DNA from: a virus
Virus record (IMG/VR): IMGVR_UViG_3300020406_000425
Span: 1-22,220 of that record
Direction: 5' to 3' (one strand)
Length of the DNA: 22,220 bases
Shown here piece after piece: positions 1 through 6,194 of this stretch (positions are counted from its first letter, which is position 1; each line of letters begins with the position of its first letter). The notes under the pieces are model-generated. The model saw only the letters and a list, made by a program, of their open reading frames with translations. It ran no database searches and was not told the origin of the DNA. The position numbers and the translations under genes are program-made.

Positions 1-600
1 TGACTTGCCTGCCTCTGGTCTTCGTTTATCAACGATAGCATAATTGGCATTAAACATGTCAGCAAATTTTCTTGCTCTTACTGTACCACCAGCATCTGGT
101 GAAACAAAAACTATATCCTCAGGTAAAGTACCAATACTTTTTTGTATATCTTTAATAAAAATTAATCTAGCAGTTAAATCATCTACAGGTATATCAAAAA
201 ATCCTTGAATTTGACCTGCATGTAAATCCATAGTTAAAATTCTATCTGCACCTGATTTTGTTAATAAGTTTGATACAAGTTTTGCAGTGATAGGAGTACG
301 TGATGCACTTTTTCTATCTTGTCTTGCATAACCAAAATATGGAATAACTGCCGTAATTCTTTTTGCAGAACTACGTTTAGCCGCATCAATCATAATCATA
401 AGTTCCATAAGATTATCATTAACTGGACTACTAGTACTTTGAATTATAAAAACATCTTCACCTCTGATGTTTTCTTGAAATTCTATATTACACTCGCCAT
501 CAGCGAATGTATCTATTTTAGCTGGCACTAAATCGCTGAAACAATGTTCAGCAATAGATTGTGCCAAATCTCTATTACTATTACCGGATATAATTTTCAT
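1..600 (-). CDS. prs: Ribose-phosphate pyrophosphokinase (PRPP synthetase), 3' end outside window
   Basis: It makes PRPP from ribose-5-phosphate and ATP, feeding nucleotide and NAD synthesis in the cytoplasm. I translated the first 200 codons from the ATG at 600. They begin [20 protein letters not shown] and contain the family blocks FADGECNIE, the tract around [11 protein letters not shown] (ATP-binding region), [18 protein letters not shown], and [15 protein letters not shown] followed by DKRRPEAG. These match the N-terminal two thirds of bacterial Prs (about 310-320 aa). The remaining C-terminal part, including the PRPP-binding loop, lies beyond position 1. It has its own sigma70-like promoter (640-668), separate from the clpP-primase unit upstream. 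PRPP synthetase is known from other large T4-like phages. A phosphoribosyltransferase at 7987-8466 could use the product. Identification is secure; completeness cannot be judged. Confidence 0.95.
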   Translation of the reverse strand, partial: MKIISGNSNRDLAQSIAEHCFSDLVPAKIDTFADGECNIEFQENIRGEDVFIIQSTSSPVNDNLMELMIMIDAAKRSSAKRITAVIPYFGYARQDRKSASRTPITAKLVSNLLTKSGADRILTMDLHAGQIQGFFDIPVDDLTARLIFIKDIQKSIGTLPEDIVFVSPDAGGTVRARKFADMFNANYAIVDKRRPEAGKS

Positions 601-639
601 AGACCTTTGCACCTTTATAGATAGTTGTATATAACTTCT

Positions 640-668
640 AGAATAGCAAATTTTATACTTGTTGTCAA
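640..668 (-). promoter_or_regulatory. Sigma70-like promoter of prs
   Basis: On the minus strand TTGACA (668-663) is followed by a 17-nt spacer and TATTCT (645-640). The -35 is a perfect consensus and the -10 matches four of six positions. Predicted initiation is near 633, giving a leader of about 30 nt before the prs ATG at 600. The leader holds an AAGG-type Shine-Dalgarno near 610. It lies in the only gap between clpP and prs. Confidence 0.75.
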
Positions 669-687
669 TGAAAAATTTAAAAAATTT

Positions 688-1326
688 CTAATAAGTTGTG
701 ATTACTTTATCGGCAATTCCATGTTTAACTGCCTCTTCGGGAGTTAACCAATGATCCGTTTTTGGTGCTAATAAATGTTTGCGAATGTAAGTTTTTGTTT
801 TACCAGTACATTTAATATAATGTTCTAGTAACTTTTCGTTAGTCCAATCCATATGCTTTTTACTATCCAGCATATCATGATACTGTCCTTTTTGTCCACC
901 ACTGAATTCATGTGACATAACTGCCGTATTTTGTGTTAGATATCTATGTCCTTTTACACCAGACATCATTAACATAACACCACAACTAGCGATTGAACCC
1001 ATTCCATATGTTCTAACTGGAATTCGTGATTGTTTAATTGTATCAATTAGATGCATACAACTATCTACCATACCTCCAGGAGAATTAATGTATAGGTGAA
1101 TATTTGTTGGTGCTTTATCTTTTGGCATAAGATTATATTCTATAATCATTTTTACCAAAGGCATACAGTTTTCTTGATTGAACTCTTTCTCCATGAAAAG
1201 AATACCATTATCTTTACTGTATTCGCCTGGTTGTTTTGGTGGTACAGGCGGTTGAGGCATTGGAGGAGGCGGAGTTGGTTTCGGTTGTTCTTTTGGTTCT
1301 GGAATAATAGTCATTTGTTTTTTCAT
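688..1326 (-). CDS. clpP: ClpP-like serine protease with proline-rich N-terminus
   Basis: This is a ClpP-family self-compartmentalising serine peptidase of 212 aa. The triad can be placed from family motifs: Ser114 in GSIASCG, His139 in VMSHEF, and Asp191 in PKTDHWLTPEEA. The oxyanion region YINSPGG is at 79-85. The core from about residue 35 to the end matches normal ClpP. Residues 9-33 are an unusual tract rich in proline, glutamine and lysine that would replace the normal N-terminal axial loops or act as a tether. The gene starts 3 nt after the primase stop, so the two are probably co-transcribed and coupled. An ATG at 1314 (fifth codon) is an alternative start. ClpP homologues are known auxiliary genes in marine T4-like phages. 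The target (host protein turnover or virion maturation) cannot be read from sequence. Confidence 0.92.
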   Translation of the reverse strand: MKKQMTIIPEPKEQPKPTPPPPMPQPPVPPKQPGEYSKDNGILFMEKEFNQENCMPLVKMIIEYNLMPKDKAPTNIHLYINSPGGMVDSCMHLIDTIKQSRIPVRTYGMGSIASCGVMLMMSGVKGHRYLTQNTAVMSHEFSGGQKGQYHDMLDSKKHMDWTNEKLLEHYIKCTGKTKTYIRKHLLAPKTDHWLTPEEAVKHGIADKVITTY

Positions 1327-1329
1327 TTT

Positions 1330-2331
1330 TTATCCTATTCTCATTTTCACACTTATTTTAGTGTTGTTACTAATACGTGCATCTATAATACTTTTTAATG
1401 TATACAACTTTCCATATCGTTGTATTGCATCTGCGGCATCTTTTATATCATCTTCCCACATTGGAAAAGAGACACTCCAGCCATTTTCTTGGGCTTGTTT
1501 AATTAGTTTCTCTCCTGCTTTATCTCTGTCAGGACAAACAATTATTTCGCCTCTAAATTGATTAATATAATCAATTTGATCCTGTGAGGCTTCATTACTT
1601 GTTATAGCCACACAATCTAATGCCAATGCATCTATAATGCCTTCACATACTATTAAGTATTTATTATTACTTTTTATCTTATCTGTATTGTGCAAAAATG
1701 CTTTTGGAGATTTTGTAATATATTTAGAAGAAGATTTACCAGTTATATCACGTGCAGTATATCCAACTATTTTATCTCCTTGATGAAAAGGAAATATAAC
1801 TCTATTTTTAAAATTCATATGAGGAGACCAATAAACATTATCTATATGGTCATAGACACCTCTATCAATTAGATATTTTACTGCAAAGATAGAACCTTCA
1901 GGAGGATTATCTTGTGATAATAATGCCTCTAGATTTTCTGATCCTTCTGGAAGTTCACTATCAGGAAAATTTGGTATTCTTGTATGTTTTACTTTATTTG
2001 CAAAAAGGTATGGACCTTCATTCAATTCTTTCTGACGGATAGCTTCTAACTGTAAACGCTTTATATCACTTTCAGAAAAGTTCAAATAACGCATGAGTTT
2101 TACAAACTTCTTGTTAAGTATCCTTCCGTTTCGATGACTTGCAGTGAATCCACAGTTAAAACAGTGGTATGATATGGAATCACCGTCACTACGGATACCC
2201 CCACGCATTCTATTATCTAGTCGAGGTTCGCCTTCCCCAACGCAACAAGGACAGTTGAAACTTAGCCAACCACCACTTGCTTGTCTGTTTTTACCAGGCA
2301 CATGCTGGTATATTTTTTGATGAAGGTCCAT
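1330..2331 (-). CDS. 61: DNA primase, T4 gp61-like
   Basis: A primase that makes RNA primers for lagging-strand synthesis with the replicative helicase (gp41 in T4). The 333-aa length is close to T4 gp61 (342 aa). The N-terminal zinc-binding module shows a Cys cluster at 27-30 (FNCPCC) and CFNC at 57-60. A Toprim domain follows, with the conserved glutamate in VCEGIIDALAL (Glu230) and the DxD motif in CPDRDKAG (Asp268, Asp270). The promoter at 2338-2366 ends only 6 nt before the ATG, and no Shine-Dalgarno is visible, so a leaderless message is likely. clpP follows 3 nt after the stop, which is an uncommon partner for a primase. Function is confident from the zinc and Toprim motifs. Confidence 0.93.
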   Translation of the reverse strand: MDLHQKIYQHVPGKNRQASGGWLSFNCPCCVGEGEPRLDNRMRGGIRSDGDSISYHCFNCGFTASHRNGRILNKKFVKLMRYLNFSESDIKRLQLEAIRQKELNEGPYLFANKVKHTRIPNFPDSELPEGSENLEALLSQDNPPEGSIFAVKYLIDRGVYDHIDNVYWSPHMNFKNRVIFPFHQGDKIVGYTARDITGKSSSKYITKSPKAFLHNTDKIKSNNKYLIVCEGIIDALALDCVAITSNEASQDQIDYINQFRGEIIVCPDRDKAGEKLIKQAQENGWSVSFPMWEDDIKDAADAIQRYGKLYTLKSIIDARISNNTKISVKMRIG

Positions 2332-2337
2332 ACTAAT

Positions 2338-2366
2338 AATATAGCAAACAAAGACCGGAAAGTCAA
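2338..2366 (-). promoter_or_regulatory. Sigma70-like promoter of primase-clpP
   Basis: Minus strand TTGACT (2366-2361), a 17-nt spacer, then TATATT (2343-2338). The primase ATG is at 2331, only 6 nt after the -10 box, so initiation should fall at or within a base or two of the start codon. Confidence 0.7.
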
Positions 2367-2374
2367 GTGTAATA

Positions 2375-3175
2375 TTAGTTTCTTAGTAGGACTTTTTTGA
2401 TAGAACCAGTTGTCGCAGTATATCGTACTCTTATCCAATTAACATTTGCTTTAAGTACAAATGCTTGAACACCTGTTTCATTATTGATAGTAATTGTTGT
2501 ATTAGAGAATAACTCAGGAGACATTAAAAACCAATCATCATGTGTATTGCTTGGTTGTTCACTTAAATCACCTTGTATCTCAACTGATCCTGTAAAATTA
2601 TCAAAATACATAGCAAGAGTATGAATTGATTTAGACTTGGATGTTCCGCCTGAACCATTAAATGCAGTAGAAATAAAGTAATTACCATCATCAAAAAAGT
2701 TTTCACATACTTGTGATGGTTCAAACTCTGGATAAACATCATCAATAACTTCTATTGCGCCTTTGGCATTATCATAGGTGTCAGTATATATAATTTGCTC
2801 TACGCCATTTTCTACAGTATACATAGCAAACTGATAAAATCCCTGAGGAAGCATGATTGTATCAGCCGTTTGGATTACTAAAGATGCCATACCTTTGGTT
2901 GCGTTGGTGACAGTAAGGTATTTGAATAATACATTTTCTCTTGATTCTCTATCATACATTTTCCATATAATAGTTTTGTTAGTTAAATCGATAGGTTTTC
3001 TATCTGTATCTTTTAATTTGAATCTAAGAGTATTGTCAATACCCTTATGTAATTTGTGTGTTCCATCGTACATTGGCATATTCCCCAGGTAGTTTGTCAT
3101 ACTGCTTGTATTGTCACCTTCTAAACAAGCAATTTCTATATCTCTTTCATATTGATACATATTGACGTTTATCAT
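2375..3175 (-). CDS. Putative baseplate/tail structural protein (BppU-like N-terminal domain)
   Basis: A 266-aa protein without an enzyme signature. The stretch at about 44-135 (LRFKLKDTDRKPIDLTNKTI onward) resembles the beta-rich N-terminal domain of phage upper-baseplate and neck proteins, in which a short polar 'property' sentence with the motif K-D-x-D-x-K-P-I-D-L-T is common. The C-terminal part is rich in Ser, Thr, Asn and aromatic beta-strand residues, as in virion surface proteins. The only promoter seen is T4-type late (3181-3188), which fits a structural role. That promoter sits 5 nt from the ATG at 3175. A second in-frame ATG at 3160 is an alternative start, but neither has a clear Shine-Dalgarno. 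A virion role is inferred; the exact component is unknown. Confidence 0.6.
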   Translation of the reverse strand: MINVNMYQYERDIEIACLEGDNTSSMTNYLGNMPMYDGTHKLHKGIDNTLRFKLKDTDRKPIDLTNKTIIWKMYDRESRENVLFKYLTVTNATKGMASLVIQTADTIMLPQGFYQFAMYTVENGVEQIIYTDTYDNAKGAIEVIDDVYPEFEPSQVCENFFDDGNYFISTAFNGSGGTSKSKSIHTLAMYFDNFTGSVEIQGDLSEQPSNTHDDWFLMSPELFSNTTITINNETGVQAFVLKANVNWIRVRYTATTGSIKKVLLRN

Positions 3176-3190
3176 ATATGTATTTATCTT
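3162..3190 (+). promoter_or_regulatory. Possible sigma70-like promoter for the plus-strand gene at 3212
   Basis: TTGACG (3162-3167), a 17-nt spacer and TATCTT (3185-3190). The boxes are imperfect and the element lies across the start of the divergent structural gene, so this is a tentative call. Confidence 0.3.
3181..3188 (-). promoter_or_regulatory. T4-type late promoter for the structural gene
   Basis: The minus strand reads GATAAATA (3188-3181), matching the NATAAATA late motif of T4-like marine phages (TATAAATA in T4). In T4 this box occupies about -13 to -6, which puts initiation at about 3175, on the ATG of the downstream gene. Confidence 0.6.
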
Positions 3191-3211
3191 CCAGAGACCA
3201 CTTTCCTAACC

Positions 3212-3616
3212 ATGCTAAATATAAAGATGGAGCAAGATAAAGTCAAATGGATGCAGGAAAATTATCCTTTCTTTTCCTATATTAGATATGGAAATAAGAA
3301 AGAATATAAAGAGTATCTAGGCATAATAATAAATTCTGACCAAGTAATAACTTCAATGTATAATTTTGAAGATATTCCAACACCTGAGTTAAGAAAGAAA
3401 TTTATTGAATTAGGTGAACAATGGTGGTGGGAATCAAATAGACTTATGCCTATAAATTTATTCTTAGGCTCTCAGATTTCACTATATAAAAATTGGATAT
3501 TAAATATGAATTCAAAAGACACTGAGGTTCTTTGGGGTCCTGAAACTAGTTTATCTAATATTATAAAGAAACGTATTAAGAGGCGTTCTGTTCAACTTGT
3601 TCGCAAAATAGATTAA
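3212..3616 (+). CDS. Hypothetical protein
   Basis: I do not recognise this protein of about 134 aa (start ATG at 3212; an ATG at 3227 is also possible). An upstream in-frame ATG at 3152 would place the start inside the divergent structural gene and its promoter, so I prefer 3212. The protein is rich in aromatic residues: a GEQWWWESNRL segment lies mid-protein and a basic KKRIKRR segment near the C-terminus. It is a soluble protein with no membrane segment. It is the lone plus-strand gene in this part of the window and runs tail-to-tail into the DnaE-like gene, with a 41-nt overlap of the two coding ends. Codon use and composition look like the neighbours, which supports a real gene. Confidence 0.65.
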   Translation: MLNIKMEQDKVKWMQENYPFFSYIRYGNKKEYKEYLGIIINSDQVITSMYNFEDIPTPELRKKFIELGEQWWWESNRLMPINLFLGSQISLYKNWILNMNSKDTEVLWGPETSLSNIIKKRIKRRSVQLVRKID

Positions 3617-4172
3617 GTTGAACTACAATACTTAATGCATATGCAATAGCATGTGCTTTTTTAAAATAGTAAGAATCATCATCAGGTTTTACCCATACTT
3701 CACTACTAATTTTTTCTTTACTTTCATTAAGTAAATGTCTTTTAGCAGGTCTTATTACTGCCAACACTTCTGCTAATTCTTCTACACTTTTAGGTTTCAT
3801 CACTTTTAGAACATTTAAATGATTATGAACATGAACTAAATTTTTAACTATATCTTCGTGTTGTAATAAATCCCATAAAGGTTCTTTAGCAATTAATTCA
3901 TCTAAATGCTTTTCGTCTTTGACACCTTCATACAAACTATTATTAAGAAAATCTAACTTGAAGTATCCTCGTTCTTCTGCCTCTTTATATTCTATACTTG
4001 ATAATTTTGAAACAGGATCATATGGAATAGGTTGAAGATATACACCACTATTATGTTTTGTATATTCTTTACCTTTTTTAATACTTGCGTTTATGTGACA
4101 AAAATGTGTTAACACACTATCTCTATCAACAACGTCAATATCTATATCAGTTTCTACTTTCACTATTTCCAT
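3576..4172 (-). CDS. Miniature DNA polymerase III alpha (DnaE)-like protein
   Basis: At 198 aa this is far shorter than DnaE (about 1,100-1,200 aa), yet it shows DnaE signatures in the right order. TDIDIDVVDRDSVLTHF (residues 8-24) matches the PDFDVDFC...RDxVIxHV block with the first two catalytic aspartates (Asp11, Asp13). KHNSGVYLQP (39-48) matches the H-x-x-G-V-V-I block. GYFKLDFLNNSLYEG (69-83) matches VKFDFLGLRTL with the third aspartate (Asp74). VMKPKSVEELAEVLAVIRPA (124-143) matches LxPxxFEDLIALxALxRPGP. YFKKAHAIAYALS (169-181) matches the fingers FNKSHAAAYAL block. PHP, beta-clamp-binding and OB regions are absent. It follows the 102-aa gene by 6 nt and shares its promoter (4507-4536). 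The homology call rests on my motif comparison. Whether it polymerises is unknown; it could be a decoy or regulator of a polymerase. Confidence 0.75.
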   Translation of the reverse strand: MEIVKVETDIDIDVVDRDSVLTHFCHINASIKKGKEYTKHNSGVYLQPIPYDPVSKLSSIEYKEAEERGYFKLDFLNNSLYEGVKDEKHLDELIAKEPLWDLLQHEDIVKNLVHVHNHLNVLKVMKPKSVEELAEVLAVIRPAKRHLLNESKEKISSEVWVKPDDDSYYFKKAHAIAYALSIVVQLNLFCEQVEQNAS

Positions 4173-4178
4173 TATATA

Positions 4179-4487
4179 CTATTTCCATACCATTGTAAAG
4201 TAGGCGGCATCATTTTCATTCTTAAAATAAAATTTTCCTTGATATGCAACGTAATGGTCTTGACAATGAGTATTACACCAATCTACTAATTGTGTAACAT
4301 ATCCTGCACTTTCAACAACTATCTTTTCATAATTAATATCTTCATGAGATATTGGAGTCCATTGCAGAAATTCTTTGTTTTCAAAATCGCTATGAAATCT
4401 TCTAAGATGTTCTATCTTACCACTTATTTTTCTAAGTCGGTCAAGTCTTTCCTTGACATTTGAATGTCTTAACATATCTGCTGGCAT
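4179..4487 (-). CDS. Hypothetical protein, upstream partner of the DnaE-like gene
   Basis: An unrecognised 102-aa soluble protein. The N-terminal half is basic and helical, with a leucine/arginine pattern (KERLDRLRKISGKIEHLRRF). The C-terminal part ends FYFKNENDAAYFTMVWK, a 'xxFKNExDAxxFxxxW' ending often seen in small T4-like phage proteins of unknown function. The start at 4487 has an AGGTG Shine-Dalgarno 5 nt upstream, and a sigma70-like promoter lies just before it. It is probably the first gene of a two-gene unit with the DnaE-like gene, so it may act together with it. That is inference from context only. Confidence 0.7.
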   Translation of the reverse strand: MPADMLRHSNVKERLDRLRKISGKIEHLRRFHSDFENKEFLQWTPISHEDINYEKIVVESAGYVTQLVDWCNTHCQDHYVAYQGKFYFKNENDAAYFTMVWK

Positions 4488-4506
4488 ATTGCACCTATTT
4501 CTTTAC

Positions 4507-4536
4507 AGTATACACTAAGATATAGTGATTTGTCAA
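4507..4536 (-). promoter_or_regulatory. Sigma70-like promoter of the 102-aa/DnaE-like unit
   Basis: Minus strand TTGACA (4536-4531), an 18-nt spacer and TATACT (4512-4507). Initiation is predicted near 4500, giving a leader of about 13 nt before the ATG at 4487. It abuts the end of the desaturase gene at 4540. Confidence 0.7.
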
Positions 4537-4539
4537 TAG

Positions 4540-5181
4540 TTAATTTTTATGTTTACCATGATGATGGTCATCATGATCCCAAGCCCATGGCATAATAGGT
4601 AATAAAAACCAAGCATTATATGGTCCTCCGCCTAGATGCCCTACTGTATTCTGAATAGAACCTGAATGAAATGTATAAATTACAAAAGGAGATAATATAA
4701 AGCATAATGCTCTTGGATCTATTAGTGATACAACTGCTATTAATAATATCTGTAAATAGAACCAATTCTTATGCATCCATTTCTGAAATTTGCTACGTAC
4801 AAAGTCTGCAATCATTCTAGGGTGTATATTTTGTGGTTCCCAATCTAAGAAGTATACTCTAAACCAACCTATATGACCAGGTGAATGTGGATCTCTTTTT
4901 GTATCAGTATATTTGTGATGTTGTCTGTGAGAAGCCGCAAAACTTATTGGTGAACCTAAACCTGTAGTCAATGCTAAAAATGTATAAAGATATCCTTTTA
5001 TACCATCTTTATATCTACCATGACCAAAGTAATAGTGTACAATATCACTACCTATTAGCTTAGTCCAGGCCATACTTGCAAAGAAAATAGCAACTGCCCA
5101 AGCAATATTGAAGCCATAAATATAGATACCAACACCAAGCATGATGTGATGAAATAAAAGTATCATTTGTGCTTTATTCAT
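4540..5181 (-). CDS. Membrane fatty acid desaturase (delta-9 acyl desaturase type)
   Basis: A membrane di-iron desaturase that would insert a double bond into acyl chains at the membrane. All expected metal-ligand boxes of the stearoyl-CoA desaturase family are present: HYYFGH (His49, His54, HX4H), HRQHH (85-89, HX2HH), NTVGH (Asn178 to His182, NX3H) and HDDHH (203-207, HX2HH). Hydrophobic segments lie at about 7-43, 64-83, 142-172 and 188-201. At 213 aa it is shorter than usual (about 300 or more), because the ends are trimmed rather than the core. A late promoter (5211-5218) and a GGAG Shine-Dalgarno precede the ATG at 5181. It is divergent from the radical SAM operon and would be expressed at the same late stage. 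Electron donor and substrate are unknown. Confidence 0.9.
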   Translation of the reverse strand: MNKAQMILLFHHIMLGVGIYIYGFNIAWAVAIFFASMAWTKLIGSDIVHYYFGHGRYKDGIKGYLYTFLALTTGLGSPISFAASHRQHHKYTDTKRDPHSPGHIGWFRVYFLDWEPQNIHPRMIADFVRSKFQKWMHKNWFYLQILLIAVVSLIDPRALCFILSPFVIYTFHSGSIQNTVGHLGGGPYNAWFLLPIMPWAWDHDDHHHGKHKN

Positions 5182-5192
5182 ATTTTTCTCCA

Positions 5193-5200
5193 GATAAATA
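5193..5200 (+). promoter_or_regulatory. T4-type late promoter for the radical SAM operon
   Basis: GATAAATA on the plus strand, 37 nt before the ATG at 5238. Predicted initiation is near 5206, with an AGGA Shine-Dalgarno at about 5224-5227. It crosses over with the opposing late box at 5211-5218, so the two transcripts share their first bases in antisense. Confidence 0.6.
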
Positions 5201-5210
5201 TATCATATAC

Positions 5211-5218
5211 TATTTATT
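5211..5218 (-). promoter_or_regulatory. T4-type late promoter for the desaturase
   Basis: The minus strand reads AATAAATA (5218-5211), 29 nt before the ATG at 5181. Predicted initiation is near 5205, and the leader contains TGGAG about 7 nt from the start codon. Confidence 0.6.
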
Positions 5219-5237
5219 AATTTAGGACACACTATAT

Positions 5238-6194
5238 ATGTCAGAACAAATATTCACGTATAAAGAACTATTCAAATTTAAAGTAACAGAACCAGAAGAC
5301 AATACATTTGTTGATATCTTTGCAGATATCACTCACAAGTGTAATATGACTTGTAAAAACTGTTATATACCTAGTAGAGAACCACCTGATATGGACTTAG
5401 ATAAATTTAAAGATTTTATGTCTAGATTAGGAGGTAGAGCATTCATTCGTATTATCGGTGCTGAGCCAACTGTATCTCCAAACTGTGCAGAATTTATTCG
5501 TGCAGTATATGAGAATGGCAGAACTAATGGTAGAAAACATAGTTGTACTATGGTCACAAATGGTCTGAGATTATCGCATAAAAAATACTTGGATACATTA
5601 TTCAAAGCAGGACTTAGACATGTGACGTTGAGTTTAAATGGCGTAGATAATGATGATTGGTATGAACAAATAGATGAAATGCGTTGTGCTAAAAAGAAAA
5701 TAAAAGCACTAAAAAATATCGCTGAAAGAAAAATGAATTTAAATACTGGAACTATTATTATTGAAGGTATTAATGAAGAAGCTCCAGCAAGATTACTAGA
5801 AGTAATTGATAGAGAAAATATCAGAAATATAATGATGAGAATTAAAAATGTTGGGCAGATAGGTAGATACCAAAAAGATACGGACGAAAATCTTAAAATG
5901 GATAAGTTGGTAAAGTTATGTGCAGACCAATTTGGTGTATCAGAGGACTATATTTGGAGCCATCATGGGATTCCTTATTATAATACTTTCTGGGAACCTA
6001 ATACTATTCTATTCCCTTTAAGAGAGGGTAACAAGATGTATAATAGAGGTCGTTGGATAAAAATAACAAATTGGGATACTGAAAACGACAATGGTATACC
6101 TGATCCAGGAAGTACAAGAAGAGGTCGTATAACACAAGATTTTAAATTAGCACCCTTCTATGAGCATGTAAAAGCGAATGAAGGCGGTTATTAA
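5238..6194 (+). CDS. Radical SAM enzyme
   Basis: A 318-aa radical S-adenosylmethionine protein. The [4Fe-4S] motif is CNMTCKNC (Cys35, Cys39, Cys42; CX3CX2C). The GGEP-type SAM-binding motif appears as IIGAEPTVS (72-80). Beta-strand blocks TMVTNG and VTLSLNGVD follow, as expected for the partial TIM barrel. The C-terminal third (from about residue 210) is rich in Trp, Tyr and Asn and has no Cys cluster, so there is no SPASM or twitch auxiliary cluster. It is transcribed from a late promoter and overlaps the next gene by 1 nt (TAATG), so the two are coupled. Radical SAM proteins include methylases, epimerases and peptide or nucleoside modifiers; the substrate cannot be read here. The family is certain, the reaction unknown. 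Confidence 0.92.
   Translation: MSEQIFTYKELFKFKVTEPEDNTFVDIFADITHKCNMTCKNCYIPSREPPDMDLDKFKDFMSRLGGRAFIRIIGAEPTVSPNCAEFIRAVYENGRTNGRKHSCTMVTNGLRLSHKKYLDTLFKAGLRHVTLSLNGVDNDDWYEQIDEMRCAKKKIKALKNIAERKMNLNTGTIIIEGINEEAPARLLEVIDRENIRNIMMRIKNVGQIGRYQKDTDENLKMDKLVKLCADQFGVSEDYIWSHHGIPYYNTFWEPNTILFPLREGNKMYNRGRWIKITNWDTENDNGIPDPGSTRRGRITQDFKLAPFYEHVKANEGGY

Noticed and set aside
669-690. A/T-only inverted repeat after clpP as terminator
   Set aside because: The pairing is only A-T, short and imperfect, so it would be too weak; prs has its own promoter but no real terminator was found.
1096-1398. Open frame of 100 codons on the plus strand across clpP and the primase end
   Set aside because: It runs opposite to two well-supported genes; the product is a low-complexity Trp/Phe/His-rich peptide reflecting the reverse complement of the ClpP proline tract, with no promoter or ribosome site.
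1658-1665. AATAAATA late-promoter-like box on the minus strand
   Set aside because: It lies inside primase codons and no gene starts just downstream; AT-rich sequence gives such matches by chance.
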